Part shown: one piece after another, positions 51,691-60,608 of the stretch
Layout: each line of letters opens with the position of its first letter
How positions within the stretch are numbered: position 1 is the first letter of the stretch
NCBI GenBank assembly: GCA_947494205.1
Contig: CANLUH010000024.1
Coordinates: 1 to 60,790 of the forward strand
Length of the DNA stretch: 60,790 nt
Reading direction: 5' to 3'
Origin: an uncultured Flavobacteriaceae bacterium
GTDB taxonomy: Bacteria; Bacteroidota; Bacteroidia; Flavobacteriales; Flavobacteriaceae
The notes under the pieces: model-generated
Seen by the model: the letters and a program-made list of their open reading frames with translations, nothing else
What the model was told of the DNA's origin: nothing
The model's database searches: none
Made by a program: the position numbers and the translations under genes

Positions 51691-52107
51691 TTATATTGCT
51701 GTTGTTAGTTCGTTAATGCTCCAGTACGATAATAATATTTCTATTTTAGAAACATAATCTTCGTATCGTAATGGTTTTAATACATAACCTGCAATGCCTA
51801 TTTTATAACATTCTAGCAAGTCTTTTTGGTTGTTAGAGGTTGTTAACACTATTGTAGGGATGTGTTTTAATAGGCTATCTTTCTTTAAAATAGACAAAAA
51901 TTCGATACCGTTAATTTTTGGCATATTTAAATCTAATAAAATAATATCAGGTAGTGCTTCTTTTCGCTCTAAAATTTTTAAAGCGTCTTCACCATTATTA
52001 GCTTCTACTATGTTGTGATTTAATTTTAAGGTCGAAATTGTACGGTTCAATTTCATGATTTCGATAGTATCGTCTTCTATTAAAAGAACGTTTAAATTTG
52101 CTTTCAT
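51691..52107 (-). CDS. CheY-like response regulator
   Basis: The 138-residue single receiver domain has LIEDD, phospho-Asp in IILLDLNMPKING (about 58), TTSNN and VLKPL, and no output domain. It is first gene of the operon, so it may feed back on the kinase or act as a phosphate sink, or regulate a partner. The paired 21-bp-spaced repeats lie 79 bp upstream. Confidence 0.92.
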   Translation of the reverse strand: MKANLNVLLIEDDTIEIMKLNRTISTLKLNHNIVEANNGEDALKILERKEALPDIILLDLNMPKINGIEFLSILKKDSLLKHIPTIVLTTSNNQKDLLECYKIGIAGYVLKPLRYEDYVSKIEILLSYWSINELTTAI

Positions 52108-52185
52108 TTTAAGGGTTTAATGCATTATTATATGAAAATACTATAATCCATTAGTTTTGAATATTTCATTCGTTTAATCGGAATG

Positions 52186-52220
52186 AAGTGTCGGCGAATA
52201 ACGTTTAAGTGTCGACGAAT
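52186..52220. promoter_or_regulatory. 21-bp-spaced direct repeats upstream of the H-NOX operon
   Basis: AAGTGTCGGCGAAT (52186-52199) and AAGTGTCGACGAAT (52207-52220) differ at one base and are 21 bp apart. Geometry is that of LytTR-type sites. Related repeats are at 42044-42077 and 47693-47706. Confidence 0.7.
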
Positions 52221-52252
52221 GGTTTTTTGAAATAGATTCTTTTATAAAGGTA

Positions 52253-52280
52253 AAAACCCTTCTGGGGAAAGAAGGGTTTT
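52253..52280. terminator. Hairpin in the H-NOX leader
   Basis: AAAACCCTTC (52253-52262) and GAAGGGTTTT (52271-52280) form a perfect 10-bp stem. In the minus direction it follows the promoter at 52403-52410 by about 120 bp, so it may terminate or attenuate a leader RNA. No gene ends nearby. Confidence 0.6.
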
Positions 52281-52396
52281 AATTCAAAATCAATTCAAAA
52301 TCAAAAAAACATCTAAATCATGTAAGCTTTTAATTTGGGGCAAAAAAGGCTTTAAATCGTTATACTTACTATTAATTTATTTATTATGAAAACTTA
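52253..52396 (-). ncRNA. Possible short terminated leader or small RNA 2
   Basis: From the -7 box at 52403-52410 (minus) to the hairpin at 52280-52253 gives an RNA of about 145 nt. It is the counterpart of the RNA at 47845-47912, sharing the promoter block and an AATTAATAG stretch but little else. No ORF of note. Confidence 0.35.
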
Positions 52397-52402
52397 TTGA
52401 TA

Positions 52403-52492
52403 CAAAGGTAGTTACAAGTTGAGGTTTTGTATGCGTGCATAGTATAATAAAATATAAAATACGATGAAATGCAAATAAAATCGGTAAAGCGT
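52403..52492 (-). promoter_or_regulatory. Duplicated regulated promoter region, copy 2
   Basis: TACCTTTG on the minus strand (52403-52410), with CGATGAAATGC (52462-52472) and CGGTAAAGCG (52482-52491) upstream at the same positions as in copy 1 (47920-48009). It probably drives the H-NOX operon from a distance of about 290 bp. Apart from these sites, from 52493 to the ppc ATG at 52778 I see only AT-rich DNA. Confidence 0.6.
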
Positions 52493-52777
52493 TTATTTTG
52501 TAATCTTTTTCAGCTTTTTATTATATATGCAATAGCTTAAATATCAAATAGATACTGTATTTTGGTTGTGAGCAAACTTTTATTTTAAGGATTAAATCGT
52601 TTTTATTAACCTAAAGTATAAATCTAAACTACTCTAAATACAGATTTAAAAAATTGACACCCTATTTATTATCATTTTATTAGTAATAACGTGTATTATA
52701 ATATTATTCGTAAAAATGGAAGTATTAGCAGTGAGGTCTACTAAACCTTTAGTATTTTTAATATAAATTATAAGTTT

Positions 52778-55357
52778 ATGGCGACACAACCCAAATTAAC
52801 GCGATTCAATCAAAATGTACTTTCTAAATACCAAATATATAATGGTATTTTTATGACACTACCTTTCGATACCATTACTAAAACAGGCGTTTTATTGCCA
52901 TTGTTTCATGAAACATGTAAAAAAGGGTTCGAAAAAGGGATGAATCCTGAAGCGATTGTAAATAGTTTTTTCGAAAAATATCAAGCAAGACGTTCGCCAG
53001 AAAGCCGTATTAATTTACTATTCCGTTTTATTCAATACATAGAGCGCCAAGTGGTGTTGTTCGATGCTATAGAAGACGCCGCATTCCCTGTTATTAACAA
53101 TATGGATGGTATTGGAACTTTACGAAGTTTAAAAGAAACTGTTGTTGCCGAAAACAAATTAGAAACACTGCGCAATTACTTAGAAGAATTTAAAGTGCGT
53201 ATTGTACTTACGGCCCACCCAACGCAGTTTTATCCGGGTTCTGTTTTAGGTATTATTACCGATTTAACAGCAGCTATAAAAGCAAACGATTTATTAAAAA
53301 TAAATGATTTACTAGCACAGCTTGGTAAAACCCCATTTTTTAAACATAAAAAGCCAACACCTTACGATGAAGCCGTAAGTTTAATTTGGTATTTAGAACA
53401 TGTGTTTTACGATTCCTTCGGAACAATTTACGATTACATTCAGCAAAACATATTTAACGGCGAAACTATAGATAACGACATTATAAATGTTGGGTTTTGG
53501 CCTGGAGGCGATAGAGACGGAAATCCATTTGTAACACCCGAAATTACCTTGAAGGTAGCCAAACGACTGCACGAAAGCATTATTAAAAATTATTATAGAG
53601 ATATACGAAGGTTGAAACGAAAGTTAACCTTTCAAGGTGTAGAAGAGCGTATTCTAGCTTTAGAAACCGAACTTTATAATATGACGCTTGATAAGCCTTC
53701 TACTTTAACCTTAGAGCATTTTATTACCGAGTTACAAGCTATAAAAGAGGTTGTTATAAAAGAGCATCAATCGTTATACGTTTCAGAACTAACAAGTCTA
53801 CTCAATAAAATTCATTTATTCGGCTTTCATTTTTCTAATCTAGACATTAGGCAAGACAGTCGTGCGCATAATAATGTATTTAATACTATGGTAAATACAT
53901 TAGCAGAGAATGGTAGTACTATTTTTCCAGCTAATTATCATGATTTACCGCCCAAAGAACAAGTTAAACTATTAGCTAAGGTAAAGGGAACTTTAGATTT
54001 ATCGTTAATACAAGACGAAGACACATTAAAGGCTTTACATACCATGAAAGCCATAAAAACAATACAAAATACTAGTGGTGAGCGGGCTGCAAACCGCTAT
54101 ATTATTAGTAATAACCAGACTGCATTAAATGTGATGCAATTATTTGCAATGTTAAAGTTGGTTGCTTTTCATGATGACTTAACAGTAGATATTGGACCTC
54201 TTTTTGAAACCATTACTGATCTCGAAAATGCGCATTTAGTAATGGAAGAATTGTATACCAATCCAGAATATGCAGCACATTTAAAAGCCCGAGGTAATAA
54301 GCAAACGATTATGCTTGGTTTTAGTGACGGTACTAAAGATGGTGGTTATTTAATGGCAAACTGGGCGATTTATCAAGCTAAAGAGCGTTTAACAACCATC
54401 TCCAGACAATACGATATTACGGTTATTTTCTTTGATGGTCGTGGCGGGCCTCCTGCACGTGGTGGTGGAAAAACGCATAATTTTTATGCCTCTTTAGGGC
54501 CAACCATTGAAGATAAAGAAGTACAATTAACCATACAAGGACAAACTATTAGCTCTAATTTTGGTACGCCAGATTCGTCTCAATATAATTTAGAACAACT
54601 TATTAGTTCTGGTATAACTAATCGTTTAAACGACTCTAGTGCACTCATGTCTAAAGATAACAGAGCGGTCATGAATCATTTAGCAACTTTAAGTTATAAC
54701 ACGTATTCCGATTTTAAAAGTCATCCTAAATTTATTTCCTATTTAGAGCATATGAGTACTCTAAAATATTATGCTAAAACAAATATTGGAAGTCGTCCTT
54801 CTAAGCGTGGTAAGGCAGAAGGGTTAGTCTTCGAAGATTTAAGAGCGATCCCATTTGTTGGGTCTTGGAGCCAATTAAAACAAAATGTGCCAGGCTTTTT
54901 TGGTGTTGGTACAGCTTTAAAACATTATGAAGACGAAGGGACTTTTGAAAAAGTTAAGCAACTTTATAAAACATCTAGTTTCTTTAAAACACTTATAGAA
55001 AACAGTATGATGTCCTTGTCTAAATCGTTTTTCGATTTAACAAAATATATGAGTGAAGACCCAGAGTATGGAGAATTTTGGTCTATTATTTATACCGAAT
55101 ACGAAACTTCTAAACGTCTCATTTTAAAACTAACAGGGTATACAGAATTAATGGAAGAAGAACCAGCAGGAAAAGCTTCTATTAACGTTCGCGAATCTAT
55201 TGTATTACCATTATTAACGATACAACAATTTGCATTAAAACAAATACAAGAATTAGAAAAAGCAGATAACAAAGATACCGAACGCATTGCTGTTTACGAG
55301 AAATTAGTAACACGATCATTATTTGGTAATATTAATGCCAGTCGTAATTCGGCATAA
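52778..55357 (+). CDS. ppc: Phosphoenolpyruvate carboxylase
   Basis: The 859-residue enzyme has catalytic blocks VLTAHPTQFYPGS (His about 147), GFWPGGDRDGNPFVTP, LDIRQDSRAHN, GFSDGTKDGGYLMANW, FFDGRGGPPARGGGKTHNF and IGSRPSKR. FDGRGG and GFSDGTKDGG differ slightly from the common FHGRGG/GYSDSxKDaG, a form seen in Bacteroidota. It carboxylates PEP to oxaloacetate to refill the TCA cycle. Divergent from the H-NOX operon; length is typical. Confidence 0.96.
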   Translation: MATQPKLTRFNQNVLSKYQIYNGIFMTLPFDTITKTGVLLPLFHETCKKGFEKGMNPEAIVNSFFEKYQARRSPESRINLLFRFIQYIERQVVLFDAIEDAAFPVINNMDGIGTLRSLKETVVAENKLETLRNYLEEFKVRIVLTAHPTQFYPGSVLGIITDLTAAIKANDLLKINDLLAQLGKTPFFKHKKPTPYDEAVSLIWYLEHVFYDSFGTIYDYIQQNIFNGETIDNDIINVGFWPGGDRDGNPFVTPEITLKVAKRLHESIIKNYYRDIRRLKRKLTFQGVEERILALETELYNMTLDKPSTLTLEHFITELQAIKEVVIKEHQSLYVSELTSLLNKIHLFGFHFSNLDIRQDSRAHNNVFNTMVNTLAENGSTIFPANYHDLPPKEQVKLLAKVKGTLDLSLIQDEDTLKALHTMKAIKTIQNTSGERAANRYIISNNQTALNVMQLFAMLKLVAFHDDLTVDIGPLFETITDLENAHLVMEELYTNPEYAAHLKARGNKQTIMLGFSDGTKDGGYLMANWAIYQAKERLTTISRQYDITVIFFDGRGGPPARGGGKTHNFYASLGPTIEDKEVQLTIQGQTISSNFGTPDSSQYNLEQLISSGITNRLNDSSALMSKDNRAVMNHLATLSYNTYSDFKSHPKFISYLEHMSTLKYYAKTNIGSRPSKRGKAEGLVFEDLRAIPFVGSWSQLKQNVPGFFGVGTALKHYEDEGTFEKVKQLYKTSSFFKTLIENSMMSLSKSFFDLTKYMSEDPEYGEFWSIIYTEYETSKRLILKLTGYTELMEEEPAGKASINVRESIVLPLLTIQQFALKQIQELEKADNKDTERIAVYEKLVTRSLFGNINASRNSA

Positions 55358-55374
55358 GTTATTATAATTCAATT

Positions 55375-55448
55375 TGTCAAGTTGAGCTTGTCGAAACTAG
55401 TATTAGATTATCAATAAGATAAAATATTTCGACAAGCTCAATATGACA
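55375..55448. repeat. 22-bp inverted repeat between convergent genes
   Basis: The arms 55375-55396 and 55427-55448 are inverted with 20 of 22 bases pairing. The core TTTCGACAAGCTCA is a sequence I recall as widespread in flavobacterial intergenic regions. It could be a REP-like mobile hairpin and may also terminate ppc and the opposing symporter gene. Confidence 0.75.
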
Positions 55449-55497
55449 TAAAACTATACTTTCAAGACCACCTCTTCAATTCAATTTCTAAATACGA

Positions 55498-57027
55498 TTA
55501 TTTAATCAACTTTAAATATCTATTAAGTTCCTCTTTTACTTTATCCTTTAATAGAAACAGGCCAATCATATTTGGAACTAGCATAGAAAAGATCATAGCA
55601 TCACTAAATAATGTTACCGAGCCTAATGTTATGGCTGCTCCTAGAATGGTAAATAAACAAAATATGGTTTTATAAATGTATTCGTACTTTTTACGTCTTC
55701 CGAATAAATAACTCCATGCTTGATAGCCATAATACGACCATGAAATCATAGAAGAAAAGGCAAATAAAATAACGGCCACAGACAACAAATATGGAAACCA
55801 AGACACGCCACTTTCTAATGCCGAAGCAGTTAATAACACACCTTGCTCATCACTTAAAATGGTTCCTGGAACGATTTGTCCTGTAATTATTAAAACTAAG
55901 GCCGTCATGGTGCATACCACAACCGTATCTATAAATGGTTCTAAAAGCGCTACTAAACCTTCACTTGCAGGGTATTTAGTTTTTACAGCACTATGTGCAA
56001 TAGATGAGCTTCCTATACCAGCTTCGTTACTAAAGGCTGCTCTTTTAAAACCTTGTATTAATACACCAACAAAGCCTCCTGTTACACCTTGCGGACTAAA
56101 AGCGCCGTCCCAGATAGCTTTAAATGCACTAGGTATTTCGCTAAAATTTAAACCTAAAATGGTGAGTACTGCTAGTAAGTAAATAACCACCATAAAAGGC
56201 ACAACTTTATCGGTAACATTTGCAATTTTTTTAATGCCGCCAATAATAACAATACCAACCAATATGGCCATTACTAAACCGAAAATCCATCCTTTACCAT
56301 AAATAAAGCTTTGTTCTGCACCGGTTACATATTCGAATAATTTAAAGGCCTGGTTAACTTGAAACATATTACCACCTCCAAAGGATCCACCAATACACAT
56401 TACTGCAAATACAATTGCTAGAATTTTGCCAAGTTTAGGAAAACCCGTTTCCTGTAATCCTTTTTTTAAGTAATACATTGGGCCTCCAAAAATGGTTCCG
56501 TTTGCGTCTACTTCTCTGTATTTTACCCCTAGTGTACATTCTACAAATTTTGAAGCCATGCCTAAAAAGCCAATTAATATCATCCAAAATGTTGCACCAG
56601 CGCCACCAATAGATAAGGCTATGGCAACGCCTGCTATGTTTCCTAAACCTACGGTTGCAGATACTGCAGCAGTTAAGGCTTGAAAGTGGCTTACTTCTCC
56701 TTCGCCTTCTACTCTAATGGTATCTGGGTTATCACCATTTGTTGTAGATACAGATGGCGATACAGTTACTACACCATGGTCCTCTAGTTCATCGTATTTA
56801 CCACGCACTACTTGTATGGCTTTAAAAAAGCCTTTAAAGTTGATGCCTTTAAAGTAAATGGTAAAATAGCTTGCGCCTAGAATAAGTACAACCAATACCC
56901 AAGGAATACCTACCGTATCGGTAATGGGGATTTCGGCAAATACGGCATCGGTAAACCAACTTGTGGCTGCGCTAAATTGTTCGTTTACTCTCTCATCGAA
57001 AGATTGTGTTTGTTGTAGTAAAAGCAT
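55498..57027 (-). CDS. Alanine/glycine:cation symporter (AGCS family)
   Basis: The 509-residue membrane protein has about 11 helices and AGCS motifs: TVGLGNIAGVAIALSIGGAGATFWM (about 130-155), GGPMYYLKKGL, and AFSNEAGIGSSSIAHSAVKTKYPASEG, the family signature. It imports alanine or glycine with Na+. N-terminal ~30 residues are extracytoplasmic before the first helix. Single gene, convergent with ppc. Confidence 0.94.
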   Translation of the reverse strand: MLLLQQTQSFDERVNEQFSAATSWFTDAVFAEIPITDTVGIPWVLVVLILGASYFTIYFKGINFKGFFKAIQVVRGKYDELEDHGVVTVSPSVSTTNGDNPDTIRVEGEGEVSHFQALTAAVSATVGLGNIAGVAIALSIGGAGATFWMILIGFLGMASKFVECTLGVKYREVDANGTIFGGPMYYLKKGLQETGFPKLGKILAIVFAVMCIGGSFGGGNMFQVNQAFKLFEYVTGAEQSFIYGKGWIFGLVMAILVGIVIIGGIKKIANVTDKVVPFMVVIYLLAVLTILGLNFSEIPSAFKAIWDGAFSPQGVTGGFVGVLIQGFKRAAFSNEAGIGSSSIAHSAVKTKYPASEGLVALLEPFIDTVVVCTMTALVLIITGQIVPGTILSDEQGVLLTASALESGVSWFPYLLSVAVILFAFSSMISWSYYGYQAWSYLFGRRKKYEYIYKTIFCLFTILGAAITLGSVTLFSDAMIFSMLVPNMIGLFLLKDKVKEELNRYLKLIK

Positions 57028-57120
57028 ATCGTTATTTTTTTGGCAAATTGTACCAAAAAGGGTTACGACAAAAGGTTACGTACTATTTAAATTAGTGACT
57101 ATACATGGTTAACCATATAC

Positions 57121-58233
57121 TTACTTGTCTTGTTTTAGTGTAGAAAAATCTAAGAATCCGTTTTTTATAGCAAAGTCTATTAATTGTTCTTTTCCCCCAG
57201 CACCACTAATATTGAGTATCTTTTTTATTTGATGAATATGTGTTTGTAAGCCATCGAGACTTATATTCATATCGCTTGCTAGTTCAGAATATGATTTTTT
57301 TAAACCACTATAAGCTAAATTCCCTAAAACTTCTTTTTGTCTGTCGGAAAGTTCTACTTTGCTCGTGCTTTCTAAAGTGTTTATTTCAATTTTTAGATGC
57401 TTTATGGTATCTAAATGACTTTCGTTTGCAATACTGAATTGTTCTAGCTCCTTTTTAAGTTTTAGATTTTCTAAAGACAGCGTTTGTGCTAAACTTTGCT
57501 GTTCTTCTTTTTCCGATAAAAATTTCCAGCTGTATAGTAATATTGAAAATAGTAAAATGAATAGAAACTTAAACGAAATAGAAGTTATAGTGCCTACCAA
57601 TGCCCAAAATTCTTGATTTATAAATTCTACTGCTTGATCTTGCGGAATAATACGATGCGACACCGCTATAACAATTAAGATAAATAATGTTATTGTTGGC
57701 AAGTACATAAATTGCATTTGCCGGCTAGAAAAGGCTTTATTAAGCTCGAATAACAATGAAATAGCTACAAAAATAGAAATAGGAATATCTATTAGCCAGG
57801 TAAAGTTTGTACTTAACGCATTGTTTGTATACGATGTCGCTAAAAAAACAAAGGCTATCATACCCAACACACCAGAAAATAGCATAATAAATTCTTTTGT
57901 AGTAAAGCGTTCTACTAAACGTACACCTAAACCCCTAGGTTTTGAATGTTCTATAGAGGGTAAGGAGAGTAAAATAAAAAGGGAATTTGCTAAAGAAATA
58001 ATTACTCCCCAATAAATTACAAACTTATTAGGAACACCTGTAAACTTAGTAAATACTAAATTTCCTAATGCACCTATTCCCCATACAAAAATGGCAAGTC
58101 CAAACCACTTTATGCCTTCTACCGAGGCTATATCATTACTTTTTTGTAATTCTTTTGTAAAAATACGCTGTATTACAATAGCTGTAATTAAACAGACAAT
58201 AGCGGTAACGGTATATTCTATAGTGTTTAGCAA
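57121..58233 (-). CDS. Membrane-bound LuxR-type HTH regulator
   Basis: The 370-residue protein has seven membrane helices (about 5-22, 42-62, 72-90, 115-132, 143-160, 173-192, 210-232) and a coiled-coil stretch (240-300). A C-terminal LuxR-like helix-turn-helix follows (LSDRQKEVLGNLAYSGLKKSYSELASDMNISLDGLQTHIHQIKKIL). A transmembrane sensor directly fused to a DNA-binding domain; signal unknown. Located 93 bp upstream (in its direction of transcription) of the symporter gene, which may be a target. Confidence 0.82.
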   Translation of the reverse strand: MLNTIEYTVTAIVCLITAIVIQRIFTKELQKSNDIASVEGIKWFGLAIFVWGIGALGNLVFTKFTGVPNKFVIYWGVIISLANSLFILLSLPSIEHSKPRGLGVRLVERFTTKEFIMLFSGVLGMIAFVFLATSYTNNALSTNFTWLIDIPISIFVAISLLFELNKAFSSRQMQFMYLPTITLFILIVIAVSHRIIPQDQAVEFINQEFWALVGTITSISFKFLFILLFSILLYSWKFLSEKEEQQSLAQTLSLENLKLKKELEQFSIANESHLDTIKHLKIEINTLESTSKVELSDRQKEVLGNLAYSGLKKSYSELASDMNISLDGLQTHIHQIKKILNISGAGGKEQLIDFAIKNGFLDFSTLKQDK

Positions 58234-58330
58234 AAGGAATTTGTTTTAATGCTAAAGGTATTGATTTTTTAGAAGTCTGTTTTAAATATAATGGATTTGT
58301 AAGTTACAAGGTTGTAAAAGTAAGTACTAA

Positions 58331-58365
58331 AAAACACCTTTCTCTAATTGAAAAAGGTGTTTTCT
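58331..58365 (-). terminator. Terminator of the lipoprotein gene
   Basis: AAAACACCTTT (58331-58341) pairs with AAAGGTGTTTT (58353-58363). T-run on the minus strand. Confidence 0.88.
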
Positions 58366-58394
58366 GTATGTTTAGTAAACTCTATTTTTATGTA

Positions 58395-58901
58395 TTACTC
58401 AACATTGTAGTTTATTAAATTGGAACATTCTTCTGTTCCTATAATTCTATAGTAATTAATAGCTCTAGTGTTTCCTTCTGTTTCTACAGCGTAGGTGTTG
58501 TCGCAAAATACAGTAATAATTCTTCTACCGGAAAGTTGATTGTTTGCGTTATTATCGCCTAATGTGTAATCAAAATAGTAACGTCCGTCGCTTAATTCTC
58601 CCCAAACACCATTGGCTACTGGTACATCTGCATAACGGTCTATAAAAGTGCCATCGTCTTTAAATTCTAAAATAATTTCCGAATTTTCTCTTGTGTTTTG
58701 AAACCATTTATCTACAGTTGTCCATTCTGTACCTGTCCATTGATCTATTACAGATTCTAAATGTTCATCACGATACAGTTCTGCTGTGCCTACAATTTTT
58801 GAAAACGTTGCTACTTGTTGGCTTTCAGTTTCATTTAATTCTTCCTTTTCGCAACTTGCTAGTGCTATTGCAAACACAGCTAATAATAATACCTTTTTCA
58901 T
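58395..58901 (-). CDS. Lipoprotein of unknown function (lipocalin-like?)
   Basis: The 168-residue protein has a lipoprotein signal (IALASCEKEE, Cys17). The mature part is beta-rich: KIVGTAELYRDE, SEIILEFKDDGTFI, VWGELSDGRYYFDY, RRIITVFCDNTYAVE. The strand pattern with IVG...W and final YYRI resembles lipocalin-like lipoproteins, without certainty. Two Cys near the end (FCDN, TEEC) could pair. Monocistronic. Confidence 0.7.
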   Translation of the reverse strand: MKKVLLLAVFAIALASCEKEELNETESQQVATFSKIVGTAELYRDEHLESVIDQWTGTEWTTVDKWFQNTRENSEIILEFKDDGTFIDRYADVPVANGVWGELSDGRYYFDYTLGDNNANNQLSGRRIITVFCDNTYAVETEGNTRAINYYRIIGTEECSNLINYNVE

Positions 58902-59006
58902 AATAGTATGTTTTAAAATTATACCTAAATATGGCAGGTTTAATTAAAAAACACCTCACGTTTGTAGGTGAAAACAACTATTTCACAAACAAAAGTGATA
59001 ACATTA

Positions 59007-60608
59007 TTAACTATTGGATCGCTTTATAGCATCTGTTAATAATGATATTTTTTTGTACTTAGAATGCTTCACATTAAAATAATCGTACATTCTTCTTAAT
59101 GAAGATCCAATACCATCAACACTCATAAATGCTTTTTCTGCTATTTCTTTATTAGTGATTTCTGGCTGGTCTAATAAAATATTAAGCACTTTCCAATCGG
59201 TTTCATTCAATTTTCTATTTATAGAGCCTTCTATTTTTTCTCTTACCAATTCAAATTTATTAGAGTCTACAACGAGGTTGGAACTAGAGTTATTTTTAAG
59301 GTCTTCTATTTCTTCTAATAATAGCGTTCTTTTTTTGCGGTTCTTTTTTATAACAGACCTAAAGTATAAAAGAATACCAAGTATTAAGAGAGCGGCAATT
59401 AAAACAATAACAAGTGTGTTTTTTAGTTGTCTATTTTTAAGTTCCGCTTGTATTCTTTCGTTTTCTAATTGAGTTTCAAAAAGCTTGTTGTCATATTCTT
59501 TTTGTACGGCGTCTTTTATAATCACCATCTTGTCTTTTTCAATTTTAAGACTGTCGTTATACACTTCTCGTTTTTCGTGCATAGCAAGAGATAAATCGTA
59601 TTTATTTTGTGCTTTATAGCATTTATACAAAAAGTTATAGAGCTTTACTTTTAATTCGTTTTCTGTGTCTTCTTTAACTAACTTTAAAACGGCTTCTGCT
59701 TTTTTGGTTGCTAAATTTAAATCTGTATCGTAAAGTAGAGTTGCTTTAAATGTAAGCCGTTCTACAATTTTCGAGTTGTTTTTAATAGCATTATCTATCT
59801 CTAAACTTTGATCTATATAATGTTCTGCTTTTTCTTTTTGATTTAATTTTAAGTGCGATTGCGCTAGCATATAATAGCAATCTGCCATACTAAACTTATC
59901 GTTAATGTCTTGTAAAATGTTTAATGCTTTATGTCCTTTATCTACCGCTTCATTGTATTTACCTTGTTTATAGTATACCGCTCCAATATCTGCTATGGTG
60001 GTTCCTGTTTTATTGGTTAACCCCATGCTTTCGTAGATGGCTATAGACTCATTAAAATAAGATAGGGCTAAATCGTAGCTATCTAGCTTGTAGTAAATTA
60101 GCCCTAAGTTATTTAACATACGCGCTTCTCCCTTAGGTATGTACTGTTCTTTAAAAATTTGTAATGTTTTATTAAAATACTGTACAGCTTCTTGGTATTT
60201 CTGCTCTTCTCCATATATACTTCCCATATTCCCGTAAAGTGTGGCGAGAAAATTTGGCATATCTAATGTTTTGCATATTGCTACCGTTTGGTTTAAAGCA
60301 GCCATAGATTTTTTAGTATCGCCTTTTAAATAATAGGCGTAAGACCTTTCATTTAAAGCATTCATCATTTCTTGCTTTAAGTCTTTGCCTTCGGCTAGTT
60401 TGTAGTGGTAATGGGTTAGTATTAATACAGTGTCTGGCTGAGCGTGTGTTTGGGTTTTGTAATACGTATTAATGGCTTTAAAGCGCGTAGAGTCTGCATT
60501 GTTTGTGTTTTCCCACAGCGACTTTAAAGAATCTGTTTTATTTTGAGAATAAGAAATCTTTAAAAAGATTAAAGCGGCTATTAGTAGAAGTATCTGTTTT
60601 AAACTCAA
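59007..60608 (-). CDS. TPR-containing membrane HTH regulator
   Basis: The 533-residue protein has signal/anchor 1-21, about eight TPR units (70-350; e.g. FLATLYGNMGSIYGEEQKYQEAVQYF), a transmembrane helix (about 395-415), a coiled coil, and a C-terminal LuxR-like HTH (LNETDWKVLNILLDQPEITNKEIAEKAFMSVDGIGSSLRRMYDYF). TPRs are periplasmic and the HTH cytoplasmic, a design frequent in Flavobacteriia. The ligand is unknown. From 60609 to the window end I see nothing assignable. Confidence 0.85.
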   Translation of the reverse strand: MSLKQILLLIAALIFLKISYSQNKTDSLKSLWENTNNADSTRFKAINTYYKTQTHAQPDTVLILTHYHYKLAEGKDLKQEMMNALNERSYAYYLKGDTKKSMAALNQTVAICKTLDMPNFLATLYGNMGSIYGEEQKYQEAVQYFNKTLQIFKEQYIPKGEARMLNNLGLIYYKLDSYDLALSYFNESIAIYESMGLTNKTGTTIADIGAVYYKQGKYNEAVDKGHKALNILQDINDKFSMADCYYMLAQSHLKLNQKEKAEHYIDQSLEIDNAIKNNSKIVERLTFKATLLYDTDLNLATKKAEAVLKLVKEDTENELKVKLYNFLYKCYKAQNKYDLSLAMHEKREVYNDSLKIEKDKMVIIKDAVQKEYDNKLFETQLENERIQAELKNRQLKNTLVIVLIAALLILGILLYFRSVIKKNRKKRTLLLEEIEDLKNNSSSNLVVDSNKFELVREKIEGSINRKLNETDWKVLNILLDQPEITNKEIAEKAFMSVDGIGSSLRRMYDYFNVKHSKYKKISLLTDAIKRSNS

